A stretch of 29,114 nucleotides of DNA from positions 1-29,114 of the forward strand of contig JAAZZY010000005.1 in assembly GCA_014239035.1 (NCBI GenBank), written 5' to 3'. The notes below the pieces were generated by a model. It had not been told where the DNA came from. It worked only from the letters and a program-made list of their open reading frames with translations, and did not search any database. Every line of letters begins with the position of its first letter. Within the stretch, counting starts at the first letter, position 1. This stretch comes from Chlamydiia bacterium (lineage in GTDB: Bacteria; Chlamydiota; Chlamydiia; Chlamydiales; JAAZZY01). Made by a program: the position numbers and the translations under genes. Positions 7,050 to 15,535 of this stretch are shown here, piece after piece.

Positions 7050-8999
7050 CTAATCATTGGTTTTTTTGAATGGTGAATTTAAATCCTTATTAAGAAGCTC
7101 TGGCTTTATTTTTTCAATAAATTCTTCAGGATTCATTTCTCCATGCACTACATTATCTCGAGTTCGAAGTGCAATAGTTTGGTTCTCAACCTCTTTATCA
7201 CCGATAGTCAAGATATAATTAACTTGCTCAATTTGTGCGAGGCGAATTTTTTTGCTCACAGATTCGTTTGAATGATCGACTTCAACTAAAAAGTTATGAG
7301 ATTTAAAAAGCGTTTCAAGTTTCTGTGCATACTCAAGGTGTCTGTCAGCAACAATAATAATGCGAACAGGCCGTGGGCTAAGCCAAAGAGGAAATTTCGC
7401 TGCAAAATGCTCTATAAGAATTCCAAAGAAGCGCTCTACGGATCCTAATAGTGCACGGTGAATCATGATGGGCCGAACTCTTTTTCCATGTTCATCAACG
7501 TATTCAAGGTCAAATTTTTCAGGCAAGGACATATCAAGTTGAATAGTTCCACATTGCCAAGTTCTACCTATAGCATCTCGAATATGAAAATCTATTTTTG
7601 GCCCGTAAAAGGCTCCATCACCTTCGTTTATGCGGTAGTCTAGTTTAGATTCATCTAAAGCTTCTTTTAAGCCATTTGTAGCAAGCTCCCATTCTTTATC
7701 TGTCCCGATAGTTCCTTCAACAGGTCTTGTGGAAAGCTCCATATGGCACTGAAGATTAAATAAGGAATAGATCTCTAAAGCTAAATTTACAGCTTTTAAA
7801 ATTTCAGATTTGATGTCTGTAGGTTTCATAAAGATGTGAGCATCATCTTGATGAAATCCTCTTACTCGCATCAGCCCAGATACAGCTCCCGATGCTTCAT
7901 TTCGGTATACATGACCAAGTTCTGAGATGCGAAGAGGAAGTTCTCTATAACTGTGTGATTTACTTTGGTAGTATAGCATACAGCCTGGGCAGCTCATAGG
8001 CTTAATAGCAAACTCTCTATCATCGATTTGAAAAGCATACATATCTTCTCGATAGTGTTCCCAGTGTCCAGAGGTTTCCCAGAGCTCACGAGTCATGATT
8101 TGAGGTGTCATAATCTCTTGGTAATGCTCTCTTAGATGAATTTTTCTCCAATATGCAATTAACTGGTTCCAAACATGCATTCCGTGAGGAAGAATGAATG
8201 GAATTCCAGGAGCTTCTTCTTTAAGCATAAAGAGTCCAAGTTTTGGACCTAAAATCTTATGATCTCTTTTTTTGGCTTCCTCGACTTGAAAAAGGTAGTC
8301 TTTGAGTAATTTTTTATCCGGAAAGCTTGTTGCATATATGCGAGTAAGCATTTGGTTTTTGGCATCACCTCTCCAGTAGGCTCCAGATGTTTTTAAAATC
8401 TTAAAAGCTTTTATTTTGCCTAGGCTTGGCAAGTGAGGTCCTCGACATAAGTCAAAAAAATCACCTTGTCTATAAGCTGTTAGAGTTGCATCTTTATCAA
8501 AACTTTCAATGAGCTCTATTTTAAAAGGATTCTCAGAAAAAGTTTCTAGGGCTTCTTCTTTTGAGGCGATAAGCTCTCTTTTAGGTTTAAGATTTTCTTT
8601 AATGATTTTTTTAGCTTCTGCTTCAATTTTCGAAAAGTCTTCATCTGAAATAGTTAGATTGGCAAAGTCATAATAAAAGCCATTGGCAATGGGTGGCCCA
8701 ATGGTAAGCACTGCATCTGGCCATAGACGCAAGACAGCTTGGGCAAGTACATGTGCTGAAGTATGCCAAAAAATTTCCTTTCCTTCATCATCATCAAAAG
8801 ACCAAAAGTGAACTTCATCGTTATCTTTTAGAGTGTATGATAAGTCACGGTCGACTCCATTTACATTCATAGCTAGGGCTTGGGCAGGATCGTTTAGCTT
8901 AAGCTCCCTTGCAAGCTCGAGGCCCGATGAATTTTCTGGAATATCAACTGTGGATTTGTTTTTTAATTTGATTTGCATACTATTTAATAAAGAACTCAT
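7050..8999 (-). CDS. thrS: Threonine--tRNA ligase
   Basis: A 649-residue class II aminoacyl-tRNA synthetase that charges tRNA-Thr. Domains in order: TGS (about 8–70), editing domain beginning around HTSAH (His79, His83), catalytic core (about 250–540) and C-terminal anticodon-binding domain. The three zinc ligands of the active site are present as Cys337, His388 and His514, each exactly three positions after those of the E. coli enzyme (334, 385, 511). Motif 2 is RVRGFHQDDAH and motif 3 GSVERFFG. Length is normal. The first ATG at 8999 lacks an obvious ribosome site; a second ATG at codon 8, directly before the TGS domain, is an equally plausible start. It heads the minus-strand thrS–parA–gp6D operon and is divergent from the 940-residue gene. 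Confidence 0.97.
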   Translation of the reverse strand: MSSLLNSMQIKLKNKSTVDIPENSSGLELARELKLNDPAQALAMNVNGVDRDLSYTLKDNDEVHFWSFDDDEGKEIFWHTSAHVLAQAVLRLWPDAVLTIGPPIANGFYYDFANLTISDEDFSKIEAEAKKIIKENLKPKRELIASKEEALETFSENPFKIELIESFDKDATLTAYRQGDFFDLCRGPHLPSLGKIKAFKILKTSGAYWRGDAKNQMLTRIYATSFPDKKLLKDYLFQVEEAKKRDHKILGPKLGLFMLKEEAPGIPFILPHGMHVWNQLIAYWRKIHLREHYQEIMTPQIMTRELWETSGHWEHYREDMYAFQIDDREFAIKPMSCPGCMLYYQSKSHSYRELPLRISELGHVYRNEASGAVSGLMRVRGFHQDDAHIFMKPTDIKSEILKAVNLALEIYSLFNLQCHMELSTRPVEGTIGTDKEWELATNGLKEALDESKLDYRINEGDGAFYGPKIDFHIRDAIGRTWQCGTIQLDMSLPEKFDLEYVDEHGKRVRPIMIHRALLGSVERFFGILIEHFAAKFPLWLSPRPVRIIIVADRHLEYAQKLETLFKSHNFLVEVDHSNESVSKKIRLAQIEQVNYILTIGDKEVENQTIALRTRDNVVHGEMNPEEFIEKIKPELLNKDLNSPFKKTND

Positions 9000-9100
9000 T
9001 TAAAACCATACATTGGATGGGGATTTCAAAAAAAATTTAGAACTTAAATGTTTAAATAATTTTAGCCGATTTACCGGCAAAAGAAAAGCCAAAACCACAT
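9000..9100. promoter_or_regulatory. Divergent promoter region, thrS / 940-residue gene
   Basis: A 101-bp AT-rich gap between two divergent genes must carry both promoters. I see no convincing -35/-10 pair. A small inverted repeat GCCG...CGGC lies at about 9064–9077. Neither downstream ATG has a strong Shine-Dalgarno sequence. Confidence 0.4.
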
Positions 9101-11923
9101 ATGTTAAATTATCAAAGTCGAATAGAAGACCTTCTCAAAGAAATTAGCTCAAAACTCACCCATGGCATGGCCTTTAAGGCATTAGAAAAAGGGTTTAGTC
9201 ATAATAAAATTTTTGAGCACAAAGAGATTCACAGCGTCTTTTGTGACCCATCTGAGGTACGCATTAGAAAAGAAAGCGTATTAATAGCCGCACTTTTAAT
9301 AGATGAAAAATTTAAAAACTTAGACGCGATATTAAAAAAAGTTGAATTGAACTTATTTCACTTATCTCATGAATATGAGGTGGATAATTTATTTTATGAG
9401 CATATTTTTGCTGCTTTGACTCTTATCCAAAAAGATAAAGCTCTGCAGAAGCAAATTCTGCAGTTTGGCGTTCCTATCTTCAACCCATGGTCAGAAAAAA
9501 TTGTCCGAAGTGGTGTGCGCCTTTCTCCTAAAGAGAGGATCACACAAGGGCATATTCAAACCCTTGTTTTATCAGCTTTTTTGCATCCCCTAAGGCAAAA
9601 TGTAGGCTCATGTTTTGCAACAGCGCCAGCTATTATTATTCAAGCTCAGCAACCCAAGCAATTCTTCACAGACTTAGAAGATCTATTAAATGTTGGGATT
9701 TTAAGAAGAACTTATGGGGGGCATGAGCATGCAGTGCCAATAAGCACTTCATGGGGACCGGGGATAATGAATAAGGTTATTGATGTGGGTTTAGATGAAA
9801 AGTTCTTTGAGTCTGCAGAGCTTATTTATTGTTTAAGAGAGCTTCAGGTTTTAAGCGGAAAAGAATCACAAAGGTCTAACCAGGATACTTTAAAAAAACT
9901 TTTGAAAAATAGTTTTAAACTACAAAAAGGCCAAAGAATTTCGTTATATGAACTGCTTCGGAAACTGCTTATGGTTCATTTTAAGATTAACGAAAAAGAT
10001 ATGCAGCAAAAGCCCTCGATACTTGGAGTAGATCGCCAAGGCTTAACCCAGCCGATGAGTAAGCTGGTGCAGTTCGAGGAAGCGCTATCCAAAGCGCAGT
10101 ATCATTTAATTAGTTTCCATGAAAATCCCCTTCTCAAAACATGGGAATATACCTTTGCTTCTTTTGCTGAAACCCAATCAGAATTCTATAAATGGAATCT
10201 CTACACAAGTATTGGCTTTGACTCAAAGAAGCCTCACAGCGTTGCACATTGCATCTATCAGTACTTAGAAGAAAAGATGAAGAGCTATGATGAGAAGATA
10301 AAGCACCACGATCAAGAGTATGAGCGAGAATTTTATCACGTGAAAATGCTCGAAAAAAGGGTGGTGGATACAGAAAGTGAGAACACTGCTTCATGGGCCA
10401 GGGTGGAGTTCCAAAATCACCTCCATGAGTTTAATTATCATCATAAGATGAGAGATAGTCTTATTGATAAAAGTGAGCGCTTATCTAAGCTGCTCACAAA
10501 GATTTTAAAGACTTATGATCAGATTTTTCCACAATACTTTCAGGAGGCCTATGATGCTTCTATGCAAGAAGTTAGTAGTGACATCTTCGAGGATAGTCCG
10601 GCAGGTTTTCGCCTTATTTATAAACATGGTCGTCAAGACCCCACTTTATGGTCATTTGTACGCTCTAAAGAGGATTTTATTGCCTACCTGAAAGAATTTT
10701 TTATAAATACGGAATTTGAAATCTCCTCTCAAGAAGATCTAGAGGAATTTAAAGAAGAATACTCTGAGATCATCACAGCTCTTATACATTTAATCCATTC
10801 AGATGACTTCATAATCGCTGCTTTCAAAAGAATTGGTGAGCGCTACAGTATTCCTTTTCCTGCGCATGATTTAAGTAAACTTGAAGAGTGGCCCTACAAG
10901 CCCTGGTGTTATATCTCTGGTGGAGCTATGGAGCGTTTGCTCAAGCACTACTATAAAAGAGAGGGAGACTTTACTAAAGTAGAGCAAAGGGTGGCCAATC
11001 AAACAGAGTTATTTTCCTTCATAATTGACACTACGCGCTCAATTACCCCAGATCAAGTCAAACTCTTTAAAGCAAACCCTAGCCAATCTCTCTTAATGTA
11101 TTCACCCAACCATGCATTTCTATTTAAGCCTGGCTGGCTTCCTCTAGATGAAATTTGGGATCAAAATGAATATAGCTATTCCTGGATTCGTGATCAGGTT
11201 GTGCATCCCCAGTTGAGGTTTATAGAATCAATAAAGCTCTCTCCATTAGAGATTAATTACTTTTTAAATGAATACTTCTCTAAACATGCCTACTTTAGTT
11301 TGTGGCTTAAAGAAAACATCCAATGGCCAAACTATGCGATTTCAATCAAGGACTTTAGAGAGTACCTTGAGGAATGCTTTGAAAAAATGCCTCATAACTT
11401 ATCAAATGTGGCAATAAACTTAGAGCTTCTCGATAGCTGGATTTATCAATGCTTTCCTCTTGTCCGAGGAGATGATTTAGATAAATCGCTTTTAAGATGT
11501 ACTGAGAGGCTTCTAACAAAAAAAATAGATAAGGAAAAAGCAGATCTAGTTATTGGACAGGTAATGAAGTTTTATAGGAGTTCAATCTTTGTCCAATCTC
11601 ATGAATTTTATGAAATTCTCAAGATGATAATTTCTTTAGTCTTTGAGAAAATCGCTTTTAAAGAAAATTGGCCAGAAAAGATTTTGAATGTGCTTAGAGA
11701 AGAGAAATTCATTATGCCAAAATCTTTTGCTTTTGCTGATACAAACTGGCCCCATTTTAACTTTGCATTCACAGTCAACCCTGCAACAGAAAAGTTAGAA
11801 CTTTGGCGAATGAATCCTTTATCTCATAAAGGCTTTCCTATGCATCAATGGGATAAATGGTTTTGTGAGAAACAAGTTTCGTTGTGGGGAATTTTAAGTA
11901 AGCCAAACGAATACTTTTCGTAA
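9101..11923 (+). CDS. Conserved large protein with papain-like Cys motif, function unknown
   Basis: The protein has 940 residues with no signal peptide or transmembrane helix. One recognisable motif is RQNVGSCFATAPA, with Gln166 and Cys171, resembling the oxyanion Gln and nucleophile Cys box of papain-fold peptidases (Q-x-x-x-G-S-C-[WF]-A). Near the C-terminus, Asp880-TNWP-His885 followed by strands FAFTVNP and KLELWRMNP could supply the catalytic His and a polar partner, as in papain-type folds. About 700 residues separate the two halves, including a charged helical region (about 410–480). A cysteine peptidase or transglutaminase-like enzyme is therefore a hypothesis, not an assignment. It is a single-gene unit divergent from thrS, with an inverted repeat after its stop. 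Base composition matches its neighbours and the frame is uninterrupted, so it is an intact gene. Confidence 0.9.
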   Translation: MLNYQSRIEDLLKEISSKLTHGMAFKALEKGFSHNKIFEHKEIHSVFCDPSEVRIRKESVLIAALLIDEKFKNLDAILKKVELNLFHLSHEYEVDNLFYEHIFAALTLIQKDKALQKQILQFGVPIFNPWSEKIVRSGVRLSPKERITQGHIQTLVLSAFLHPLRQNVGSCFATAPAIIIQAQQPKQFFTDLEDLLNVGILRRTYGGHEHAVPISTSWGPGIMNKVIDVGLDEKFFESAELIYCLRELQVLSGKESQRSNQDTLKKLLKNSFKLQKGQRISLYELLRKLLMVHFKINEKDMQQKPSILGVDRQGLTQPMSKLVQFEEALSKAQYHLISFHENPLLKTWEYTFASFAETQSEFYKWNLYTSIGFDSKKPHSVAHCIYQYLEEKMKSYDEKIKHHDQEYEREFYHVKMLEKRVVDTESENTASWARVEFQNHLHEFNYHHKMRDSLIDKSERLSKLLTKILKTYDQIFPQYFQEAYDASMQEVSSDIFEDSPAGFRLIYKHGRQDPTLWSFVRSKEDFIAYLKEFFINTEFEISSQEDLEEFKEEYSEIITALIHLIHSDDFIIAAFKRIGERYSIPFPAHDLSKLEEWPYKPWCYISGGAMERLLKHYYKREGDFTKVEQRVANQTELFSFIIDTTRSITPDQVKLFKANPSQSLLMYSPNHAFLFKPGWLPLDEIWDQNEYSYSWIRDQVVHPQLRFIESIKLSPLEINYFLNEYFSKHAYFSLWLKENIQWPNYAISIKDFREYLEECFEKMPHNLSNVAINLELLDSWIYQCFPLVRGDDLDKSLLRCTERLLTKKIDKEKADLVIGQVMKFYRSSIFVQSHEFYEILKMIISLVFEKIAFKENWPEKILNVLREEKFIMPKSFAFADTNWPHFNFAFTVNPATEKLELWRMNPLSHKGFPMHQWDKWFCEKQVSLWGILSKPNEYFS

Positions 11924-11932
11924 AACCGACTT

Positions 11933-11973
11933 TTACAAAACTTTATATTGAAAAAGTAACAATCGTTTTGTAA
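11933..11973 (+). terminator. Inverted repeat after the 940-residue gene
   Basis: TTACAAAAC (11933–11941) pairs perfectly with GTTTTGTAA (11965–11973) around a 23-base loop. It begins 10 bases after the stop. There is no T-run and the loop is long, so it may be a weak terminator or a protein site overlapping the porin promoter. Confidence 0.35.
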
Positions 11974-11998
11974 CATTTCAAGCAATTTTTAATAGAAT
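11948..11998 (+). promoter_or_regulatory. Candidate promoter of the first porin gene
   Basis: TTGAAA (11948–11953) is followed after 17 bp by TAACAT (11971–11976). A second possible -10, TAGAAT, lies at 11993–11998. Either would give an untranslated leader of roughly 70–90 bases. The AT-rich context makes chance matches easy. Confidence 0.4.
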
Positions 11999-12073
11999 AC
12001 TTAAAACATCTAAATTACTTGCGTCTGTAACTCTTTGCGGAATGGGAAGTGATTAAAGAACGGAGAGAATTTA

Positions 12074-13417
12074 ATGAAGGGCTTAAAACGATTTTTCATA
12101 CTGCTTATCGCTTTTGTATGTACAACATCGCCATTGTTTGCCGAAACTTCTAACAACTTTGCAGTACAGATCAGTGATCTTTTGGATACAACAAACCAAA
12201 AAGATCTTTGGGCTGTAAGAGAGTGGTTGCGCACAAAGCGTGTAGCTCTCAACAATAAGTTGGGTGATTTCTCTCTCTCTGGAGACATCAAAGCAGAATG
12301 GCGTAATGTTTTCCAAGATTTAGGAACATTTACAAATCCTGCAGGAATACGTTTCCCCGCAATTAATATTACTGGAGGACCAGCCTCACCAAGTACTTGG
12401 AACAACAACTTATATACCATTGATTTTAGACTGTATTTTGACTACAAGGCAGATAAAACTTGGGCTTCAGTGAAATTAGATTTTGATGAAGCTGCGGGTC
12501 TTTTCAGTGGTGAATCGAATAACTTAGCTTTGACTCGTGCAAACATTGGCTATCACTTGTACGATGATGGCAACATGCGCCTAGATGTGATCGTGGGTCG
12601 TCAACGAGCTTATGAGCTCTATGACTCTCAGGTCCAATTTAACTCAACCTTTGATGGATTTACTGGACTATACTCACTTGGTTTAGATGGCCTTGCTGAC
12701 GTTAGTATTCATTCTGGGGGGTATGTTTTCAATGCACTTGCAAGTCACCCTATGTGGGTTGTTCAACTAGGAGCATACGATCTTTTTGATACTGGGTTTT
12801 ATATGGAATATGCCTTTATCAATTGGTCTAAAAACACATCGAGTACTCCAATCACAAATTTAGCAACAGGTACTACAATAAGGGTAGGAAGTGAAAAATG
12901 GGCCTTTAGGAATAATCAGTTTATCTTGGGGTATGTTTTCAATCCTGAAATCTTTGGAAGAGATGTCCGTCTTTTTGGTGGAATATTATGGAATGCCTTA
13001 GCGCGACCTAGAACAATGTTCCGCCTATCTAATGGGACCACCGACAGCACTCAAAGCTTAGCGGGTTGGATTGCACTGCAAATTGGTAGTGTCCAAAGAG
13101 CTGGAGATTGGGCTTTGCAAGCTCAATGGCAGGTTGTTCAGCCGTTTGCTGTACCAGATTGGGACATGGCAGGTTTTGGAAGAGGTAACGGATCACAGTC
13201 TTCTCTAATAGGATTTGAAACTTTTTCTAGAGTTACCAACCTTTCAGGTAATGGTAATGCCAACTATAATGGCTTTGGACTTGATTTTCTCTACTCAGTA
13301 ACCAACGAACTAGTAATGGAAGCGTGTTTTACAAGAACACTTTCTGCAACAAGTAGTGTACCTGGGCGATCAAGTACTTATACTAACTTTACTCTAGCAG
13401 CAATTTACGGATTCTAA
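12074..13417 (+). CDS. Porin-like outer-membrane beta-barrel protein
   Basis: The protein has 447 residues. A Sec signal peptide is clear: Lys2/Lys5/Arg6, hydrophobic core, and cleavage expected after PLFA at about residue 23. The mature part is rich in alternating aromatic/polar strands and ends LAAIYGF, with the terminal Phe expected by the outer-membrane assembly machinery. It shares with the next gene a block around LALTRANIGYHL followed by VGRQRAYELYDSQVQF and DGFTG, so the two are paralogs. It has only one mature Cys (in MEACFTRT), unlike the disulfide-rich MOMP of Chlamydia. A general porin, like the Pom proteins of amoeba-associated chlamydiae, is likely. The start is supported by GGAGAG 8–9 bases upstream. 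A long hairpin follows the stop. Confidence 0.85.
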   Translation: MKGLKRFFILLIAFVCTTSPLFAETSNNFAVQISDLLDTTNQKDLWAVREWLRTKRVALNNKLGDFSLSGDIKAEWRNVFQDLGTFTNPAGIRFPAINITGGPASPSTWNNNLYTIDFRLYFDYKADKTWASVKLDFDEAAGLFSGESNNLALTRANIGYHLYDDGNMRLDVIVGRQRAYELYDSQVQFNSTFDGFTGLYSLGLDGLADVSIHSGGYVFNALASHPMWVVQLGAYDLFDTGFYMEYAFINWSKNTSSTPITNLATGTTIRVGSEKWAFRNNQFILGYVFNPEIFGRDVRLFGGILWNALARPRTMFRLSNGTTDSTQSLAGWIALQIGSVQRAGDWALQAQWQVVQPFAVPDWDMAGFGRGNGSQSSLIGFETFSRVTNLSGNGNANYNGFGLDFLYSVTNELVMEACFTRTLSATSSVPGRSSTYTNFTLAAIYGF

Positions 13418-13426
13418 TTCAATATT

Positions 13427-13463
13427 GGGTCTAGGATTAAAATCTAATTAAGATCCTAGACTC
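13427..13463 (+). terminator. Strong hairpin between the two porin genes
   Basis: An 11-bp stem (13427–13437 with 13453–13463, one G-T pair; core GTCTAGGAT/ATCCTAGAC) closes a 15-base loop, starting 10 bases after the stop. No T-run follows, so it may terminate inefficiently or protect the upstream mRNA 3' end, allowing different expression of the two porins. Confidence 0.55.
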
Positions 13464-13519
13464 AAAAGCTTTCATTGAGTAACATCTCTCTTCCAAAAAT
13501 TGAATAAACTAAGATAAAG

Positions 13520-14707
13520 ATGCGTTTTAAGTTTCTTGCCCTTACACTTTTTTTGTCTAGCTCCCTCTTTGCACAGCTGACTCCTTCTTATAGCATGACA
13601 AAGCGCTACAGTGTGCGTGAGCTTGAGCAATGGCTCAAAAAAAATGTTCGTCCTCGTTTTATCTCTCCAGAAGAATTTAATATTGCCATTCAGATTAATG
13701 CAGCTTGGACCACTAACCACAGGACATTAGGCGGCGTCTCAGCTGTAGGAGCTACAACAGGAACAGCAAGTAACAGCTTTAATCCTGGGGTAAACATAGA
13801 CTATAGATATGCTTATGGTAGAGGTTGGATATCTGCTCGGACAGCTTTCAGGAATACTGGGGGTCTCTTTAGGGGGACAGCTAATTCAGTAGCACTTACG
13901 CGAGCAAATATGGGATACCACTTTACTGTTCGTGGCCCTTTCATCTGTGATGGTACTATTGGAAGAAATTCTTTTACTAAAATCTACAATTCACAGATGG
14001 AATTTTCAGGAGACATAGATGGTGCAACGCTTATGAGCTCATATTTATTCCCTAAGATGGCTGATATTAGAGCAGCAGCTGGCGCTTATATTCGCAGTGC
14101 AAGAACCTACTGGGTTATTAAAGCTGGCTTTTATAATATTGCCAACATTGGTGTTTACTTCGACTATACCTACGCACACTGGGGTAGTATTAGGCCCAAC
14201 ACCCCCACAACGAACGGGAATAATATTAAATATAATGTTTCACAGTTTTTAGTGGGCTGGGAGTACAAGCCTCAATGGGTCAATAAGGACATCCAAGTCT
14301 TTGCTGCTTTGCTTGTAAATGATGGGGCAGTAGTATCTGTTGTAAGTAATGGTGAAAGAGAGAGAGAAGCTGGATATGTGGGTTTTCAGTTTGGCACGGT
14401 AAGAAAACAAAATGACTTTTCAATTCAAGGACAACTTCAGTTCTGCAGGCTACAAGCAATTCCTCCTTGGAATGTTAATGGAATAGGAACTGGAGCAAGA
14501 GCAACAGGTCAGATCTTTACAGCTCTTACACCTCAAACTTGCAACGATTCAACAAACTTCAAAGGCTGGGAAGCCATATTGAACTATGCAGTTACAGATG
14601 AGCTTACCTTGACGGGCAAGCTCCAGCGCTCAGTCCCAATGAATAAAGCGATCGGGATTCCTTTCAACTTCACTTCTTTTAGACTTGAAACTCAGTATAC
14701 ATTCTAA
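13520..14707 (+). CDS. Porin-like outer-membrane beta-barrel protein, paralog of the preceding gene
   Basis: The protein has 395 residues. The signal peptide MRFKFLALTLFLSSSLFA is cleaved probably after residue 18. The mature sequence shows barrel-like strand patterns and ends RLETQYTF, again with a terminal Phe. Shared blocks with the upstream protein include GGLFRGTANSVALTRAN, MGYHF and IYNSQMEFSGDIDG. It has three mature Cys residues. It lacks a good Shine-Dalgarno sequence at ATG 13520, unlike its neighbour, which suggests weaker translation. The 102-bp gap from the upstream gene contains the 11-bp hairpin. Tandem arrangement points to local duplication followed by strong divergence. The stop overlaps the convergent 161-residue gene by 3 bp. 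Confidence 0.84.
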   Translation: MRFKFLALTLFLSSSLFAQLTPSYSMTKRYSVRELEQWLKKNVRPRFISPEEFNIAIQINAAWTTNHRTLGGVSAVGATTGTASNSFNPGVNIDYRYAYGRGWISARTAFRNTGGLFRGTANSVALTRANMGYHFTVRGPFICDGTIGRNSFTKIYNSQMEFSGDIDGATLMSSYLFPKMADIRAAAGAYIRSARTYWVIKAGFYNIANIGVYFDYTYAHWGSIRPNTPTTNGNNIKYNVSQFLVGWEYKPQWVNKDIQVFAALLVNDGAVVSVVSNGEREREAGYVGFQFGTVRKQNDFSIQGQLQFCRLQAIPPWNVNGIGTGARATGQIFTALTPQTCNDSTNFKGWEAILNYAVTDELTLTGKLQRSVPMNKAIGIPFNFTSFRLETQYTF

Positions 14708-15183
14708 ATTCTTGAAAGTTTAAGGCTTAATTCTGAAACAGGATTAGCAAGAACAAAGCCTTCTGCCTCGGATTCAATTTCAGATAAAGTAACAATATAA
14801 TCTCCATCTAAAGAAGCAGTCTCGAGTGCTCTTGTGACAGCTGTTTGAATTTCATCAGGTAAATGAGTCGTGGTAACGCTGAAAGTATGGTCCTGCCTTG
14901 CCTTCGAATTCGTTACAGTTGCAAAGATAGTTGCCTCAGTATCTTTAGCAGAAATAACTGTGGTGAGCCAATCTAGGGCATCTGATTTTAGTGTTAAATC
15001 AACAACTGTAGCTGCCTCGCCATGAACTTTACTTTCTGTATGCTTTCTACATGCCGCAGCTTCATGAGAAATAGCAGTTATTTCTTTTGTTTCTTCATCT
15101 GCAAGCTCTTCCATCTCCAACACCTGTGAGTATGCTTCACCTCTCTTAGCTGCTGCAGAATAACTTACTTGTGGTGTGCTCAT
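14704..15183 (-). CDS. Hypothetical protein, acidic, Ala/Thr/Glu-rich
   Basis: I do not recognise this protein. It is 159 residues long when started at ATG 15183; an ATG two codons earlier (15189) has its AAGGA only one base away, whereas the chosen start has it about seven bases away. It is rich in Ala, Glu, Thr and Ser, has no signal peptide or transmembrane helix and only one Cys. The first ~60 residues look helical (EMEELADEETKEITAISHEA), and the rest alternates short strands and helices. It stands alone on the minus strand, convergent with the second porin gene and divergent from the RNA-binding protein gene, so it probably has its own promoter in the gap to its right. A secreted chlamydial protein is possible but nothing in the sequence proves it. 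Confidence 0.75.
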   Translation of the reverse strand: MSTPQVSYSAAAKRGEAYSQVLEMEELADEETKEITAISHEAAACRKHTESKVHGEAATVVDLTLKSDALDWLTTVISAKDTEATIFATVTNSKARQDHTFSVTTTHLPDEIQTAVTRALETASLDGDYIVTLSEIESEAEGFVLANPVSELSLKLSRI

Positions 15184-15189
15184 GTTCAT

Positions 15190-15535
15190 TTCCTTATGAT
15201 TAGAATTATTAGAGGTGAGATTGTAGTCTATGAATTTAAAAAAAACCTATAAGTAAACTTTTTTTAAAAGGAGGTGTTGTGAAGGGGAAGCCTTTTATCT
15301 AATAGTAGATAAGTCTCTTAAAAGCAAAAGAGAAGCCCATATATAGAGGAAACTATTAGGATAAAATCTAGCAATAGGCTATCCTTAATGACGTTCTTTT
15401 AGGAATTGATATAAGTTTTGTCCCTTTCGTGTATTAGAGGTCAATTATTTAGCTTTTCTATCCTAGAACAAATAGAAACAACTTTTACGCTTCTTAAACA
15501 AATTTAGAAGCTTATTTGACCAAAGGAGACTAGTC
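15190..15535. promoter_or_regulatory. Long intergenic/leader region upstream of the RNA-binding protein gene
   Basis: This is the only gap over 300 bp. It holds the promoter of the minus-strand 161-residue gene and the leader of the RRM gene. I see an isolated near-perfect ribosome site AAAAGGAGGTG (15266–15276) followed by GTG and a seven-codon frame MKGKPFI ending at 15302. Two short hairpins follow: TTATCT/AGATAA (15295–15312) and TCTCTT/AAGAGA (15314–15333). A third, GCTTCT/AGAAGC (15489–15511), lies just before the RRM ribosome site. No tRNA or known riboswitch is apparent. Leader-based control of the RNA-binding protein is plausible but inferred. Confidence 0.45.
15522..15528 (+). promoter_or_regulatory. 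Strong Shine-Dalgarno of the RRM gene
   Basis: AAAGGAG lies 7 bases before ATG 15536 and fixes the start. The GCTTCT/AGAAGC hairpin ends 10 bases upstream of it. Confidence 0.8.

Noticed and set aside
9000..9100. T-box or other riboswitch upstream of thrS
   Set aside because: The gap is only 101 bp shared by two promoters and shows no T-box sequence or specifier stem.
10134..10394. 86-codon minus-strand open frame inside the 940-residue gene
   Set aside because: Antisense shadow with a low-complexity Ser/His/Phe run and no ribosome site.
12010..12420. 136-codon minus-strand open frame
   Set aside because: It is antisense to the porin signal peptide and first strands and shows no domain pattern.
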